Virus record (IMG/VR): IMGVR_UViG_3300037010_004533
Location: 1 to 62,148 of that record
Length of the DNA stretch: 62,148 bases
Source: a virus
Strand: one strand, 5' to 3'
Position 1 is the stretch's first letter; every line of letters begins with the position of its first letter. Under the pieces are notes generated by a model. It had not been told where the DNA came from and did no database searches. It saw only the letters and a program-made list of their open reading frames with translations. Position numbers and translations under genes: made by a program. Positions 32,136 to 39,565 of the stretch are shown here, one piece after another.

Positions 32136-32329
32136 CAGAGCTTGGCCCTCACGAAGGCGTCCTTGGCCTCCAGCAGCTTCCGTAGGCCGGCCGACTTCTC
32201 GGGGCCGTCAGGCAGCTCCTCGTCCAGCTTCCGGGCCAGCTCGCCGATGGGCTCAGAGACGAGGCGCAGCGTGGCCGGCAGGTGGTCGTAGGCGAAGAAC
32301 TTCAGGATCGGGGAGGCGGACTTGCTCAC
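32135..32329 (-). CDS. Acb2/Tad1-type hairpin protein (anti-CBASS candidate)
   Basis: This 64-residue protein has a GTG start overlapping the upstream stop. It contains FFAYDHLPATLRLVSEPI, LARKLDEELPDGPEKSAGL and RKLLEAKDAFVRA. This HLP - VS - LP-x-PE - LLEAKD-x-VRA spacing matches the helical hairpin of the Acb2/Tad1 group as I recall it. Acb2 is a sponge that sequesters cyclic oligonucleotides and thereby disables CBASS defence. The assignment needs a profile search. It lies between a membrane protein and the endolysin. Confidence 0.5.
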   Translation of the reverse strand: MSKSASPILKFFAYDHLPATLRLVSEPIGELARKLDEELPDGPEKSAGLRKLLEAKDAFVRAKL

Positions 32330-32793
32330 CGGATCACCTGGGCGAGCATGATGAAGATGCCGAGCAGGAGCGCGGCGAAGATCAGCCCGGCGTTCGCCGT
32401 CTTGGCGGCCTCGCTGCCCTCGGTATCCTTCGGGCGCCACTCCATGAGGTGCTCGCCGGTCTTGGTGCGGTCGATGACCTTGAACAGGAAGAGGGCCAGG
32501 AACACAGCCAGGGGGATCAGGACCATCGCCACCGTGCCTCGACCCAGGGCCGCGATGGCGAACAGGAGGCGCTCGCCGTCCTGCACCGAGTCGGTCGCAG
32601 GGCTCACGCTCGTCCAGGCCTGGATGACGTGGTAGACGCTCCAGGCGAGCAGGCCCACCGCGAGGGTCACGATGGCGAGCACCACGCGCCGGGAGGCCGG
32701 GGTCTGCTTGAAGCCGGGCTCCGTCACCGTGTTAGCGGCGTGAGAGAACCATCCCTTGATGGTCTGGATCGCGGTTCTGAGTGTCTCGAACAT
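32326..32793 (-). CDS. Three-helix membrane protein, holin candidate
   Basis: This 155-residue protein has three predicted transmembrane segments at about 36-58, 87-108 and 134-153, with charged loops between. Holins of two or three helices are normally encoded at the head of lysis cassettes, as here. It is longer than most holins. It follows a 160-bp leader with a stable hairpin and a late motif, suggesting late and translationally controlled expression. Confidence 0.6.
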   Translation of the reverse strand: MFETLRTAIQTIKGWFSHAANTVTEPGFKQTPASRRVVLAIVTLAVGLLAWSVYHVIQAWTSVSPATDSVQDGERLLFAIAALGRGTVAMVLIPLAVFLALFLFKVIDRTKTGEHLMEWRPKDTEGSEAAKTANAGLIFAALLLGIFIMLAQVIR

Positions 32794-32796
32794 CTG

Positions 32797-32849
32797 TCCT
32801 CCTAGTGGGAGGCCCGGAAGCTCAGAGGAGGAAGGGTGAGCCCCGGGCC
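32797..32849 (-). promoter_or_regulatory. Leader hairpin with anti-SD loop before the lysis cassette
   Basis: The stem 32811-32817 with 32843-32849, continued by 32820-32824 with 32837-32841, places TCCTCCT in its loop (32826-32832). This loop is exactly complementary to the ribosome-binding site AGGAGGA (32797-32803) of the membrane-protein gene. A loop-to-SD pairing could delay lysis. Confidence 0.5.
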
Positions 32850-32927
32850 AAGAGCACCGTCCCTCTCCTGGGGAACCGGCCGGGAGGAGACTTGCTGTGC
32901 TCCCGTTCAGCTTCGTCCTGGGGTCCG

Positions 32928-32955
32928 AGGGCGTCTATTTGCCCTGGTAAAGAAA
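32928..32955 (-). promoter_or_regulatory. Late motif copy E
   Basis: The core TATTTGCCCTGGT at 32936-32948 sits in a 5-bp hairpin (32928-32932 with 32941-32945). It directly follows the stop of the Mor/C-like activator gene and precedes the lysis leader by about 80 bp. Confidence 0.65.
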
Positions 32956-32956
32956 A

Positions 32957-33448
32957 TCAGCCGGCCCGGTATTTCGACCTGTTCCCCTTCGCGTTCCGCT
33001 CCTCGTAGACGTATTTGTAAAGCTCCTTCTGCGTGATGCGGAAGCGCCGGCAGCAGTCCACGACGTTGTGCCCGTTGAACATCTTGGACAGCTCGGCCCG
33101 GAAACTCCAGCGGTCCACGGGCAGGTAGAGGACGCAGCCGCCGTAGTGGGAGCGGAACATGGCGGCGACCTCTTCGGCGGCCGTGGCCGCCTCCTCGTCC
33201 TCCATGCCGAGGGCGCCCAGCAGCTCGGTCGTCCAGATGGCGATCTCCGTGCAGATGCGCGGCGTGACGCTCGACTCCACGGGGGTCACGTAGGCCTGGA
33301 GGCCGCCCCAGTGGCGGAGGATCTGCCCCGTGAGCTGGCGAGCTGCAAGCATCGGATCCGTGGCCCCGACCTTCTCGAAGGCATCCCGCAGGAGCATCAA
33401 GGTCGTGGTGACGATCTCGGGCAGTTCGTGGCGCTCAGGGTCGATCAT
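32957..33448 (-). CDS. Mor/C-like late transcription activator
   Basis: This 163-residue protein has the two features of the Mu Mor/C family. A helical dimerisation domain with acidic stretches occupies about 5-100. The C-terminal part has the beta-strand motif YGGCVLYLPVDR (about 110-121) followed by FNGHNVVDCCRRFRITQKELYKYV, a helix-turn-helix. In Mu these proteins switch on middle and late genes. Its gene ends the replication operon and is immediately followed by late motif E, so it is well placed to activate the late blocks that carry the motif. Confidence 0.87.
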   Translation of the reverse strand: MIDPERHELPEIVTTTLMLLRDAFEKVGATDPMLAARQLTGQILRHWGGLQAYVTPVESSVTPRICTEIAIWTTELLGALGMEDEEAATAAEEVAAMFRSHYGGCVLYLPVDRWSFRAELSKMFNGHNVVDCCRRFRITQKELYKYVYEERNAKGNRSKYRAG

Positions 33449-33457
33449 TCAGGGCTC

Positions 33458-34798
33458 CTAGTGTTCGTGGTAGGGCTTCTCGTCGGCGGTGACGGTGGCC
33501 TCGCCCTCCTGGACCTGGAACCGCTGGCACCAGCCCTCGAAGGACAGGGCCCTCTTCCAGTCGAGCGAGCCGTCGCGGTTCTTGCGAAGCGCGGCGTGGA
33601 TCTGGTTCTTGGCGTCGCGCCAGAGCATGAGGCTTACGGCGGCGTCCCGGGCGGGGCGGTCAGAGTCGGCCACGTCGCCATCGAACGGCTCCCTGCCGGC
33701 CGAATCCTGCTTGAGCTGGCCGAGGAGCACCACCCCCATCTCCGGCGCGACATCCTTGGCGAAGCTCGTGATGGCCTCCGACACCTTGGCGTAGCTGTAG
33801 GCTTCGCTCGAGCCCTTGGCGACGGCCGGGCGGCCGACGTGAGAGAACTGGTCGATCACCACGAGGTCCGTGCCGTGGCGCTCCCTGGCCTCCAGGATGG
33901 TCGCCTCGATCTCGGCCCAGGGGGTGCCCTGCCGAGGACTGATGATGCCGCCGTTGGCAAGGGTGGCAGCCCTGGACCGGAGGGCCTCAACCACGTTCGC
34001 GTCGTAGCGGCCTTCCTTCAGGAGCCTGGTGCTCACCTTGGCGTAATAGCTGGCGATGCGGGCCTGCGCGACCTTCTTGGGAAGCTCCAGGCTCACGAAG
34101 AGGGGCTTCTTGCCGCGCATGGCGGACTCGCACACAATCTGCGTCCCGAGGGCGGTCTTACCGACGCCGGGCCGGGCAAACACGCCCGTCACCTGCCCGG
34201 CTGGGATGGGAGCCACCAAATCGAGCGATTCGATGCCCCAAAATCCCCCGATGGATGCAGAGCCCTCGCGGAAGGCCTCGCCCTGCCCTGCCATCTCGAG
34301 GATCTCCAGCCACGAGCTGTAGGCTTCGCCCCGGCCCTCGCGCTGGATGTTGCCGAGCTGGGTCATCATGTTCCCGATGAGGGTGGCGATGTCCTCCTCG
34401 TCCTCGGCCGCGAGGCGCACCAGGGAGGCGCCCAGGCGGATCGCCTGCCGGCGCTTCAGGAGCAGGGTGAGCCGGTCGGTGAGCACCTGGGGGCGGCCCA
34501 CCTCCTCCGCGCCCAGCAGCTCGATCAGGCCAGGGAAGCCACCGACCCGGCCCAGGTTCTTCTGGCGCTCCAGCTCCACCTTCAGGTTCAGGGCGCCGAA
34601 CTCCTCGAACCGCTGGTCGATCAGGCCCACCAGGGCCTCGAAGACCGCCCGGTGGGCGGGGTGAACGAAGTGCTCAGGGGTGAGGCGCCCCGCCTCGCGC
34701 CGGGCGATCTTCTCGGCGCCCGGGGAGCAGAGGGTCGCCAGCAGGACCCGCTCGGCGTCGATGTCCTCGGGGAGCTTCTCGGGGAGCCACTCAGCCAT
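33458..34798 (-). CDS. dnaB: Replicative DNA helicase, DnaB family
   Basis: This 446-residue helicase has a DnaB N-terminal helical domain (about 12-115) and a RecA-like motor with Walker A ARPGVGKT (208-215), Walker B-type LVVIDQ, and GVVLLGQLKQ. A length of 446 is close to the E. coli protein (471). The phage thus brings its own helicase to the fork. The gene overlaps the small membrane peptide gene by 8 bp, behind the replisome organiser. Confidence 0.93.
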   Translation of the reverse strand: MAEWLPEKLPEDIDAERVLLATLCSPGAEKIARREAGRLTPEHFVHPAHRAVFEALVGLIDQRFEEFGALNLKVELERQKNLGRVGGFPGLIELLGAEEVGRPQVLTDRLTLLLKRRQAIRLGASLVRLAAEDEEDIATLIGNMMTQLGNIQREGRGEAYSSWLEILEMAGQGEAFREGSASIGGFWGIESLDLVAPIPAGQVTGVFARPGVGKTALGTQIVCESAMRGKKPLFVSLELPKKVAQARIASYYAKVSTRLLKEGRYDANVVEALRSRAATLANGGIISPRQGTPWAEIEATILEARERHGTDLVVIDQFSHVGRPAVAKGSSEAYSYAKVSEAITSFAKDVAPEMGVVLLGQLKQDSAGREPFDGDVADSDRPARDAAVSLMLWRDAKNQIHAALRKNRDGSLDWKRALSFEGWCQRFQVQEGEATVTADEKPYHEH

Positions 34799-34910
34799 GG
34801 AGCACCTCCCGACAATCGCTCAGGAGCACCAGGGCGGCGCCCAGGCCGGCGGGGATCCCGAGGATCAGCCAGAGGTTGTCCAGGAACCAGTTCACGAAAC
34901 GCTCGATCAT
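34791..34910 (-). CDS. Small single-helix membrane peptide
   Basis: This 39-residue peptide has one transmembrane helix (LWLILGIPAGLGAALVLL). Its ATG overlaps the stop of the replisome organiser gene and its end overlaps the helicase start, so it is translated within the operon. Its function is unknown; it could tether replication to the membrane or act in superinfection exclusion. Confidence 0.6.
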   Translation of the reverse strand: MIERFVNWFLDNLWLILGIPAGLGAALVLLSDCREVLHG

Positions 34911-35671
34911 GCCCGCTTCTCCGCCTGACGCCGGAGGAACCGGACGGCCTCGAGCCAGAGGCCCTTCTTGGGGCCGAAGAAGGTGGCGACCTGGGACGGG
35001 TAGCCGTTCTTCACGTTCTCGTGCTGCGCGAGGTAGAGCGTGGCGGCCTGCTCCAGCTCCGCCACCGTCGCCATCCGAGCGTCGAGGAGCTTCTGGAAGG
35101 CCTTCTCCGCCTCGACCCGGTGCCCCTTGGCCTTCTGGCCGTCCGCCCGTGCGATGGGCCAGGAGGACCATACCCGCTCGAAGGCGTCCCGACCCTCCTG
35201 GGCCTTGATGACCTCCAGGCTTGCCAGCTTCATCGGCTTCGGCGGCTCCGCAGGAGCCAAGGATTCTTCCTTCCCTTCCCTTCCTTTCCCTTCCTTTCCG
35301 GCGGCGACGGATTCCCGAAGGTTCGTCGATCCTTCGTCGAGGAAGTAACCCCTCAGTTTGGAGGGGTTGGGCCTGTCCACCTTCTGATGCTCGGTGAAGT
35401 GGACCACGCGGCCGATGGGCCCGTGGGTGGGGTGCTCGACCACCTCGATCCAGCCCGACTCGACCAGGGCGGCCAGCGCCCACCGCGTCCTCGACGAATC
35501 ATCGTCGAATGGCCGACAGTTACTCCGCACAAGGTTCGGGTCGGCGAGGAAAAACCCCTCGTCATCGGCGAAGTTGAGCAGAGCGAGCGCGAGGAGCTGG
35601 GCCTCGGGCGCCAGCCTGCCCATGATGGGGTGGCTCCAGAACTCAGGCTTCACGGTCCTGATCCTTGGCAT
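34907..35671 (-). CDS. Replisome organiser (phage O/DnaD-type)
   Basis: This 254-residue protein begins PRIRTVKPEFWSHP, the typical start of phage replisome organisers. A winged-helix domain follows (about 20-95: LALALLNFADDEGFF, RWALAALVESGWIEVV). After a linker rich in Lys, Glu and Gly (115-135), a DnaD/DnaT-like helical C-terminus follows (150-250). Such proteins bind the phage origin and load DnaB, whose gene is next. The linker DNA (about 35262-35345, containing TTCCC repeats) may contain the origin, as in lambda O, but I saw no clear iterons. Confidence 0.85.
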   Translation of the reverse strand: MPRIRTVKPEFWSHPIMGRLAPEAQLLALALLNFADDEGFFLADPNLVRSNCRPFDDDSSRTRWALAALVESGWIEVVEHPTHGPIGRVVHFTEHQKVDRPNPSKLRGYFLDEGSTNLRESVAAGKEGKGREGKEESLAPAEPPKPMKLASLEVIKAQEGRDAFERVWSSWPIARADGQKAKGHRVEAEKAFQKLLDARMATVAELEQAATLYLAQHENVKNGYPSQVATFFGPKKGLWLEAVRFLRRQAEKRA

Positions 35672-36206
35672 TGGTTCCTCCTCCAGCCGCCCGGTTCATG
35701 GCGGCCTCTACGAGCTGGACGGCCTCGCGGGACGACCAGACCACGCCCACAACGCAGCCGGCCGCGCTCGCACGGTCCAGGAAGGCGAGCTGCTCGGGCT
35801 CCGGCTTTCCAGCGCGGCGCTCCTGGAGCTTCGTCTTCGGGTTCAATTTCTCCGGGGCCTTGACCTCCAGGAAGAGGGCGCGGCCGTCCGGCAAGTATCC
35901 GGTGAGGTCCGGGTGGCCCTCGGGTAGGAAGCCCTTGACGGCCGCCAGGATGGTCTTGATGAAGCCCCTGGGGATGGGGAGCGCGTGGAGCACCTTCTGG
36001 AGCGCAGCGCGGACCTTCTTGCCGCCCGCGTCGGTTTCCCACACCTGAATCCGCATTGCCCGGAGCGCCTGGATGATGGCCTCCTGGACCTGGGCCTCGG
36101 TGAGCCCGCTGAAGAGATACAGGTCCGAGTGGTTCGCTCGGTCCCAAGCATGAGGGAAGGGGCGCGAAGCCCCCTCCCTTGCGTTCTCCCTGGCCTTCCC
36201 AACCAT
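35643..36206 (-). CDS. VRR-NUC domain nuclease
   Basis: This 187-residue protein ends in a VRR-NUC fold (about 100-170): GHPDLTGYLPDGRALFLEVKAP gives the D and E-x-K catalytic residues, and PEQLAFLDRASAAGCVVGVVWS gives the Q-x(3) and terminal strand. VRR-NUC enzymes act on branched DNA. The N-terminal 90 residues form a helical module not usual in minimal phage versions. It overlaps the organiser gene by 29 bp and follows a regulatory palindrome upstream. Confidence 0.85.
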   Translation of the reverse strand: MVGKARENAREGASRPFPHAWDRANHSDLYLFSGLTEAQVQEAIIQALRAMRIQVWETDAGGKKVRAALQKVLHALPIPRGFIKTILAAVKGFLPEGHPDLTGYLPDGRALFLEVKAPEKLNPKTKLQERRAGKPEPEQLAFLDRASAAGCVVGVVWSSREAVQLVEAAMNRAAGGGTNAKDQDREA

Positions 36207-36241
36207 GGGCTTCCCTCAACCATTCGAGGGTATCCTCGGAT

Positions 36242-36276
36242 TTGCACAATCGCAAGTTTTGACCTGCGAATTTGCA
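36242..36276. promoter_or_regulatory. Dyad sites upstream of the replication genes
   Basis: TTGC-N6-GCAA (36242-36255) and the related near-palindrome TGCGAATTTGCA (36265-36276) lie 36-70 bp upstream of the VRR-NUC start. The same dyad occurs next to the repressor gene (44083-44096) and in five accessory promoters, so one regulator may act on all of them. Confidence 0.55.
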
Positions 36277-36277
36277 A

Positions 36278-36718
36278 CTAGAAGGGAATGTCGTCGTCCG
36301 GGTAGGAGCTGCCGCTGCCGTGGCCGGGGGCACCTGCGGGCTCCTCGGGGCCCTGGTCGTAGCCGCCGCCGGAGCCGGAGCCGTCCATCTTCCCGAGCAT
36401 CACGAAGTTGTCACACCTGATGTCGCAGGCGGTCTTCTTCACGCCGGCCTGATCGATGTATTCCCGATACTGGATCCGGCCCTCGACCATGATCTGCTTG
36501 CCCTTCCGCAGGAACTTCTCGGCGATCTCGGCCTGCTTGCCCCAGACGACGACGTTGTGCCATTCGGTCTTGGTCTGCTTCTCGCCCTGGGGGTTCTTCC
36601 AGGTTTCGGTGGTGGCGAGGGAGAAGCGGGCCAGGGCGGTCCCGGCCGGCGTCATCTTCAGCTCGGGGTCGCGCCCCAAATTGCCGATCAGGATGACCTT
36701 GTTCAGACTGCCGCTCAT
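36278..36718 (-). CDS. ssb: Single-stranded DNA-binding protein
   Basis: This 146-residue SSB has the OB fold (about 5-110): NKVILIGNLGRDPELKMTPAG, FSLATTETWKN, TEWHNVVVWGKQAEI, and KGKQIMVEGRIQYREY. A Gly/Ser-rich linker ends in the acidic tip DDDIPF, which recruits replication partners. It overlaps the next gene by 4 bp in the replication and recombination operon. Confidence 0.96.
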   Translation of the reverse strand: MSGSLNKVILIGNLGRDPELKMTPAGTALARFSLATTETWKNPQGEKQTKTEWHNVVVWGKQAEIAEKFLRKGKQIMVEGRIQYREYIDQAGVKKTACDIRCDNFVMLGKMDGSGSGGGYDQGPEEPAGAPGHGSGSSYPDDDIPF

Positions 36719-37020
36719 GCGGTAGCTCCTTCAGAATGCCCTCCCGCCTGGGAGGGAGTGGGGGTGGTGGCCGCGTCCTGGACTTCCAGGCGGGCCTTGA
36801 GGTCGTCCACCGCGAGGCGGGCGATGTTGTGCGCCTTGCGCCGGATGAAGCCGGCCAGGGCGTCGTCGTAGGCGGCCTTCGCCGCCTGCTCGATGGCGTC
36901 CTGGACCTTCACCCAACGGGCGGCCATTTTCCTATCGCTCAGAATCTCGTTGTAAGCGATGGTCAGGGCTGAAGAATGGGCAGCCGCCGCCATCATCCAT
37001 GCGATTTCAGCGCTGTCCAT
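36715..37020 (-). CDS. Hypothetical helical protein
   Basis: This 101-residue protein is mostly helical (SALTIAYNEILSDRKMAARWVKVQDAIEQAAKAAYDDALAG in segments) with a Thr/Pro/Ser-rich end. I chose ATG 37020 because GGAG lies just upstream; ATG 37029 is possible. It sits between the Ref-like nuclease and SSB genes. No family recognised. Confidence 0.6.
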   Translation of the reverse strand: MDSAEIAWMMAAAAHSSALTIAYNEILSDRKMAARWVKVQDAIEQAAKAAYDDALAGFIRRKAHNIARLAVDDLKARLEVQDAATTPTPSQAGGHSEGATA

Positions 37021-37036
37021 GTGCTCCATTGGCAGA

Positions 37037-37447
37037 TCAGACGGCTTTATTGAGAGGTAGGACAAAGATGCTCTCCTGTTCTCGCTTCCGGCGCAGGCGC
37101 TCGCGCACCTTCGCCACCAGGTCTTTTTCTGTCCCGTAGCGGGCGATGAACCGCGTGGGCTCCTTGTGAATGGCGATCTTCGTGGTGTCCACCTCGCCCT
37201 GGTGGTGCCCCTCGCAGAGGGGGATACCCTCTTCGTGCGGGGCCCGGACACTGGCGCCGATGCCGTTGCCGTTCTCGTCGCGTCGCGGGTGGTGGATGGC
37301 GGCCGGGGTGCCGGGGTGCCCATCCATCTCGCAGGCGATGCACCCCAGCTCGGCCACCTCGTTCAGGTGGGCGTCCTCGGCGGCCGTGTGCCGTGGCTTG
37401 CCCTTGCGCTTCATCGGCGAGCGCCGGAGGGGGGTGTGGAGCTTCAC
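37037..37447 (-). CDS. Ref-like/HNH nuclease
   Basis: This 136-residue protein has a GTG start overlapping the HicA-like stop. It contains a CIAC pair (near 37), HH (near 56), an R-x-PHEEGIPLCEGHHQGEVDT region and a terminal RFIARYGTEKDLV. This Cys/His pattern matches the zinc-stabilised HNH domain of the P1 Ref family, which nicks DNA at RecA-bound D-loops. Its setting with SSB, RdgC-like and RecT-like genes supports a recombination role. Confidence 0.78.
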   Translation of the reverse strand: MKLHTPLRRSPMKRKGKPRHTAAEDAHLNEVAELGCIACEMDGHPGTPAAIHHPRRDENGNGIGASVRAPHEEGIPLCEGHHQGEVDTTKIAIHKEPTRFIARYGTEKDLVAKVRERLRRKREQESIFVLPLNKAV

Positions 37448-37641
37448 TTCCCTGCCCTCCTCACGCCCTTGAGCACCTCGCACATCTGGCTCACGGGGAG
37501 GTCCCGGCTGTGGTTGTGCCATGAGATCGTGAAGATTCCCGGGACACCGGCCTTCCGGTAGATCCGGTGTCCGCCCTTACCGAAGCGCTCGGCGACGTAG
37601 CCCGCCCCCACAAGGAGTCGGTCGGCTTCTCGGGGGCTCAT
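37444..37641 (-). CDS. HicA-like double-stranded RNA-binding protein
   Basis: This 65-residue protein has the HicA/YcfA fold signature: SPREADRLLVGAGYVAERFGKGGHRIYRKAG, then a strand TISWHNHSRDLPVSQMCEVLKGV. The histidine (GGHRIYR) of HicA ribonucleases is present. No HicB antitoxin gene lies beside it, so it is either an orphan toxin fold repurposed in recombination control or controlled elsewhere. It overlaps both neighbours by 4 bp. Confidence 0.7.
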   Translation of the reverse strand: MSPREADRLLVGAGYVAERFGKGGHRIYRKAGVPGIFTISWHNHSRDLPVSQMCEVLKGVRRAGK

Positions 37642-37886
37642 GCGGCGCCCTCCTCGGGAGGCTGGATGGCCTGGAGAGCCGCGTCGAGGCGCTGTCCAGC
37701 CTTGCCTCCGTGGTGCTTGCGCAGGTTGAAGGCCGCGTCCAGCACCTCGACGAAGGCCAGCGGATCGTGGCGGATCCAGGTCGTGAGCCACTGGATGAGC
37801 TTCTGATTCGCCTTCCACTTGCCGGCCGTCTTCCCCATCGACTCCTCGATGAGGGCTCGCAGATCCTTCACGTCGTCGTGGGTCAT
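37638..37886 (-). CDS. Hypothetical protein
   Basis: This 82-residue protein begins THDDVKDLRALIEESMGK and includes KLIQWLTTWIRHDPLAFVEVLDAAFNLR. It is helical throughout with a charged end. It overlaps both neighbours (ATGA at each end), so it is translated as part of the operon. No family recognised. Confidence 0.6.
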   Translation of the reverse strand: MTHDDVKDLRALIEESMGKTAGKWKANQKLIQWLTTWIRHDPLAFVEVLDAAFNLRKHHGGKAGQRLDAALQAIQPPEEGAA

Positions 37887-38107
37887 CCGGCCAGCTCCAC
37901 GGCCAGGAGGATCTCTTCCAGCCTCTTCAGGTCGGCTTCCTTGACGGCTCGCTGGATCCGGCCGCGCAGCCGGCGCATCTTGGCTTCGTGTTCGCGGCGC
38001 TCCTTGTTGCGAGCGGCATGGACGGCGAGCTTGAGACGAATACTGTTCGGCCATTTCATGAGCAGGCGCTCAAGGCGCGGAAGAGGGGTGTCTTGATCGA
38101 ATGCCAT
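37883..38107 (-). CDS. Hypothetical basic helical protein
   Basis: This 74-residue protein is strongly basic in the middle (KERREHEAKMRRLRGRIQRAVKEA as short segments) and likely a coiled coil with nucleic-acid affinity. It follows the gene at 38115 by 7 bp. No family recognised. Confidence 0.58.
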   Translation of the reverse strand: MAFDQDTPLPRLERLLMKWPNSIRLKLAVHAARNKERREHEAKMRRLRGRIQRAVKEADLKRLEEILLAVELAG

Positions 38108-38114
38108 TCCCGCC

Positions 38115-38486
38115 TCACTTGTCAGAGAGCCACTTCTTCGGGCTCGAAAGGTGCTGAATGGAGGAGAGCTTCACCAGCGCGTCGGCGTTCTCGCGGCGCT
38201 GGTCTTCGGTGAGGGCCTCATGTCGGATCCGGGTTCCGTTCTTCTGGAGCTTGCCGCCCTCGATCACACAGGCGTCGAGCCAGATGCCGGGCAAGTAGGG
38301 CCCCAGGTCGGGATCGTGATAGATGCCGCCCTCGAACTCGATGTCGGCGATCTCCGCATAGTTTTCGTCCGTCTTCTTTCGGACGCTCGTGAGCGCCTTC
38401 ATGCGCTTGGCGATCTCGTCCATCGGGTTCCGGACGTTGTGCATCAGCAGCGCGTCGCCCTTGATGCGAATGGTGATGGTTTCCAT
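38115..38486 (-). CDS. Hypothetical protein
   Basis: This 123-residue protein starts ETITIRIKGDALLMHNVRNP and includes DEIAKRMKALTSVRKKTDENYAEI and GIYHDPDLGPYLPGIWLDACVIEGG. Homologues that I recall from phages are longer at the C-terminus, so this copy may be shortened, but I cannot verify that. It belongs to the replication and recombination operon. Confidence 0.55.
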   Translation of the reverse strand: METITIRIKGDALLMHNVRNPMDEIAKRMKALTSVRKKTDENYAEIADIEFEGGIYHDPDLGPYLPGIWLDACVIEGGKLQKNGTRIRHEALTEDQRRENADALVKLSSIQHLSSPKKWLSDK

Positions 38487-38507
38487 GGGTTCCTCCTTCA
38501 GGTTTGG

Positions 38508-39458
38508 CTATGAAGCCTGTTCAACAATTTCGGCCTGCATCTCGATCACGTAGGCGGCGGGCAGGTGCCAGCCGTCGCGGACGCGCCGCCGCTGGGTGCC
38601 GACGATCAGGTAGCGGTCGCGGATCGAGGTGTCCACGGTCCCGTCCGAGGGGCACTTCTTGAAGACGCCCGGGAAGAGGGCCTCCACCGAGGAGCCCGCC
38701 GGAATGTAGCCGTTGACGATGCCCTCCTGGTCCCGGTGGTTGCCGGCGCCCTTGGCCGTCCAGCGCACATGCGTCCCGGCCGGAAGCGGCGTCCAGAGGC
38801 GCTCGATCTTGGGCAGCCCATCGTGGATGGTGATGAGGTTGCCCTCCACCTCGGAGGCGAAGGGAAGCACGATGACGGGGTGCGCGAGGTCGTCCAGACC
38901 TGGGGTGGCAACGGTGTAGCGCGGGAAGCGGCAGGGGGCGACGGTGGCCCGGGTCTTCTTGGTGTGGCAGCCCTCGGGGATCACGGGGACGACGCCGACC
39001 GGGACGTGGGCGAGCACCTGCCCCACCATCTCCTTCCCGCCTCGGGACTTCCAGGTGATCCAGGAGCCGACCGGGAGAGAGAACTGCGCCTTGGAGGCGC
39101 TGCACGTCCGGCCGCGCTTCTTCCGCACTGGGGCTTCGCGCAGGCCCAGCTCAACCTCCCGGACGACCCTGGCCTTCCAGGCGGCCTTCTGCTCACGGGC
39201 GCGGCGCTTGCGCTCCTCCTCGCTCAGGACGGGGCCACGGGGGCGGCCCACCTTCTTCGGCTTCGGCTCGCTGGCCGGGCGGGGTTCACGGGGAGGTTTC
39301 GGGGGCTTGTGGAACTTCCGGCCCTTGGGGCGCTTGATCTCCCAGCCGGACGCATTCAGCGCCTCCAGGCGCTCCAGGAAGACCACGCGGCGAACGGCCA
39401 GGGCCTCCTCGGACATGCCATTTCCGATCTCGACTCCACCCAGGACCAGGGGGCTCAT
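38508..39458 (-). CDS. Hypothetical basic DNA-binding candidate
   Basis: This 316-residue protein has a strongly basic N-terminal half (residues 35-135, Lys/Arg/Pro-rich, with the AT-hook-like GRPRGP near residue 75). The C-terminal half (about 140-310) is beta-rich with several Gly turns (SLPVGSWITWKSRGGKEMVG, LPAGTHVRWTAKGAG). The plan suggests a nucleic-acid-binding protein. It overlaps the small membrane peptide gene at ATGA. No family recognised. Confidence 0.6.
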   Translation of the reverse strand: MSPLVLGGVEIGNGMSEEALAVRRVVFLERLEALNASGWEIKRPKGRKFHKPPKPPREPRPASEPKPKKVGRPRGPVLSEEERKRRAREQKAAWKARVVREVELGLREAPVRKKRGRTCSASKAQFSLPVGSWITWKSRGGKEMVGQVLAHVPVGVVPVIPEGCHTKKTRATVAPCRFPRYTVATPGLDDLAHPVIVLPFASEVEGNLITIHDGLPKIERLWTPLPAGTHVRWTAKGAGNHRDQEGIVNGYIPAGSSVEALFPGVFKKCPSDGTVDTSIRDRYLIVGTQRRRVRDGWHLPAAYVIEMQAEIVEQAS

Positions 39459-39565
39459 GCCAGGCCTCCGCAGAAGACGTAGACGCCGATGGCGATGACG
39501 ACGACGAGCACGATGGCGGCGATTCCGCAGCCTGGGGTGGGTTCTTCCTTGGGCCAGAAGCTCAT
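39455..39565 (-). CDS. Small single-helix membrane peptide
   Basis: This 36-residue peptide starts SFWPKEEPTPGCG and has one transmembrane helix (IAAIVLVVVIAIGVYVF). It overlaps the genes on both sides by 4 bp, a strong sign that it is a real gene. Its role is unknown. Confidence 0.6.
   Translation of the reverse strand: MSFWPKEEPTPGCGIAAIVLVVVIAIGVYVFCGGLA

Noticed and set aside
35262-35345. Iteron-type origin inside the replisome organiser gene
   Set aside because: The TTCCC-rich stretch encodes a Lys/Glu/Gly linker and does not form regular repeats long enough to call iterons.
33068-35863. Plus-strand open frame of 931 codons
   Set aside because: It lies opposite DnaB, the replisome organiser and their neighbours, which have clear motifs and coupled starts on the minus strand. 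No ribosome site or family pattern supports it.
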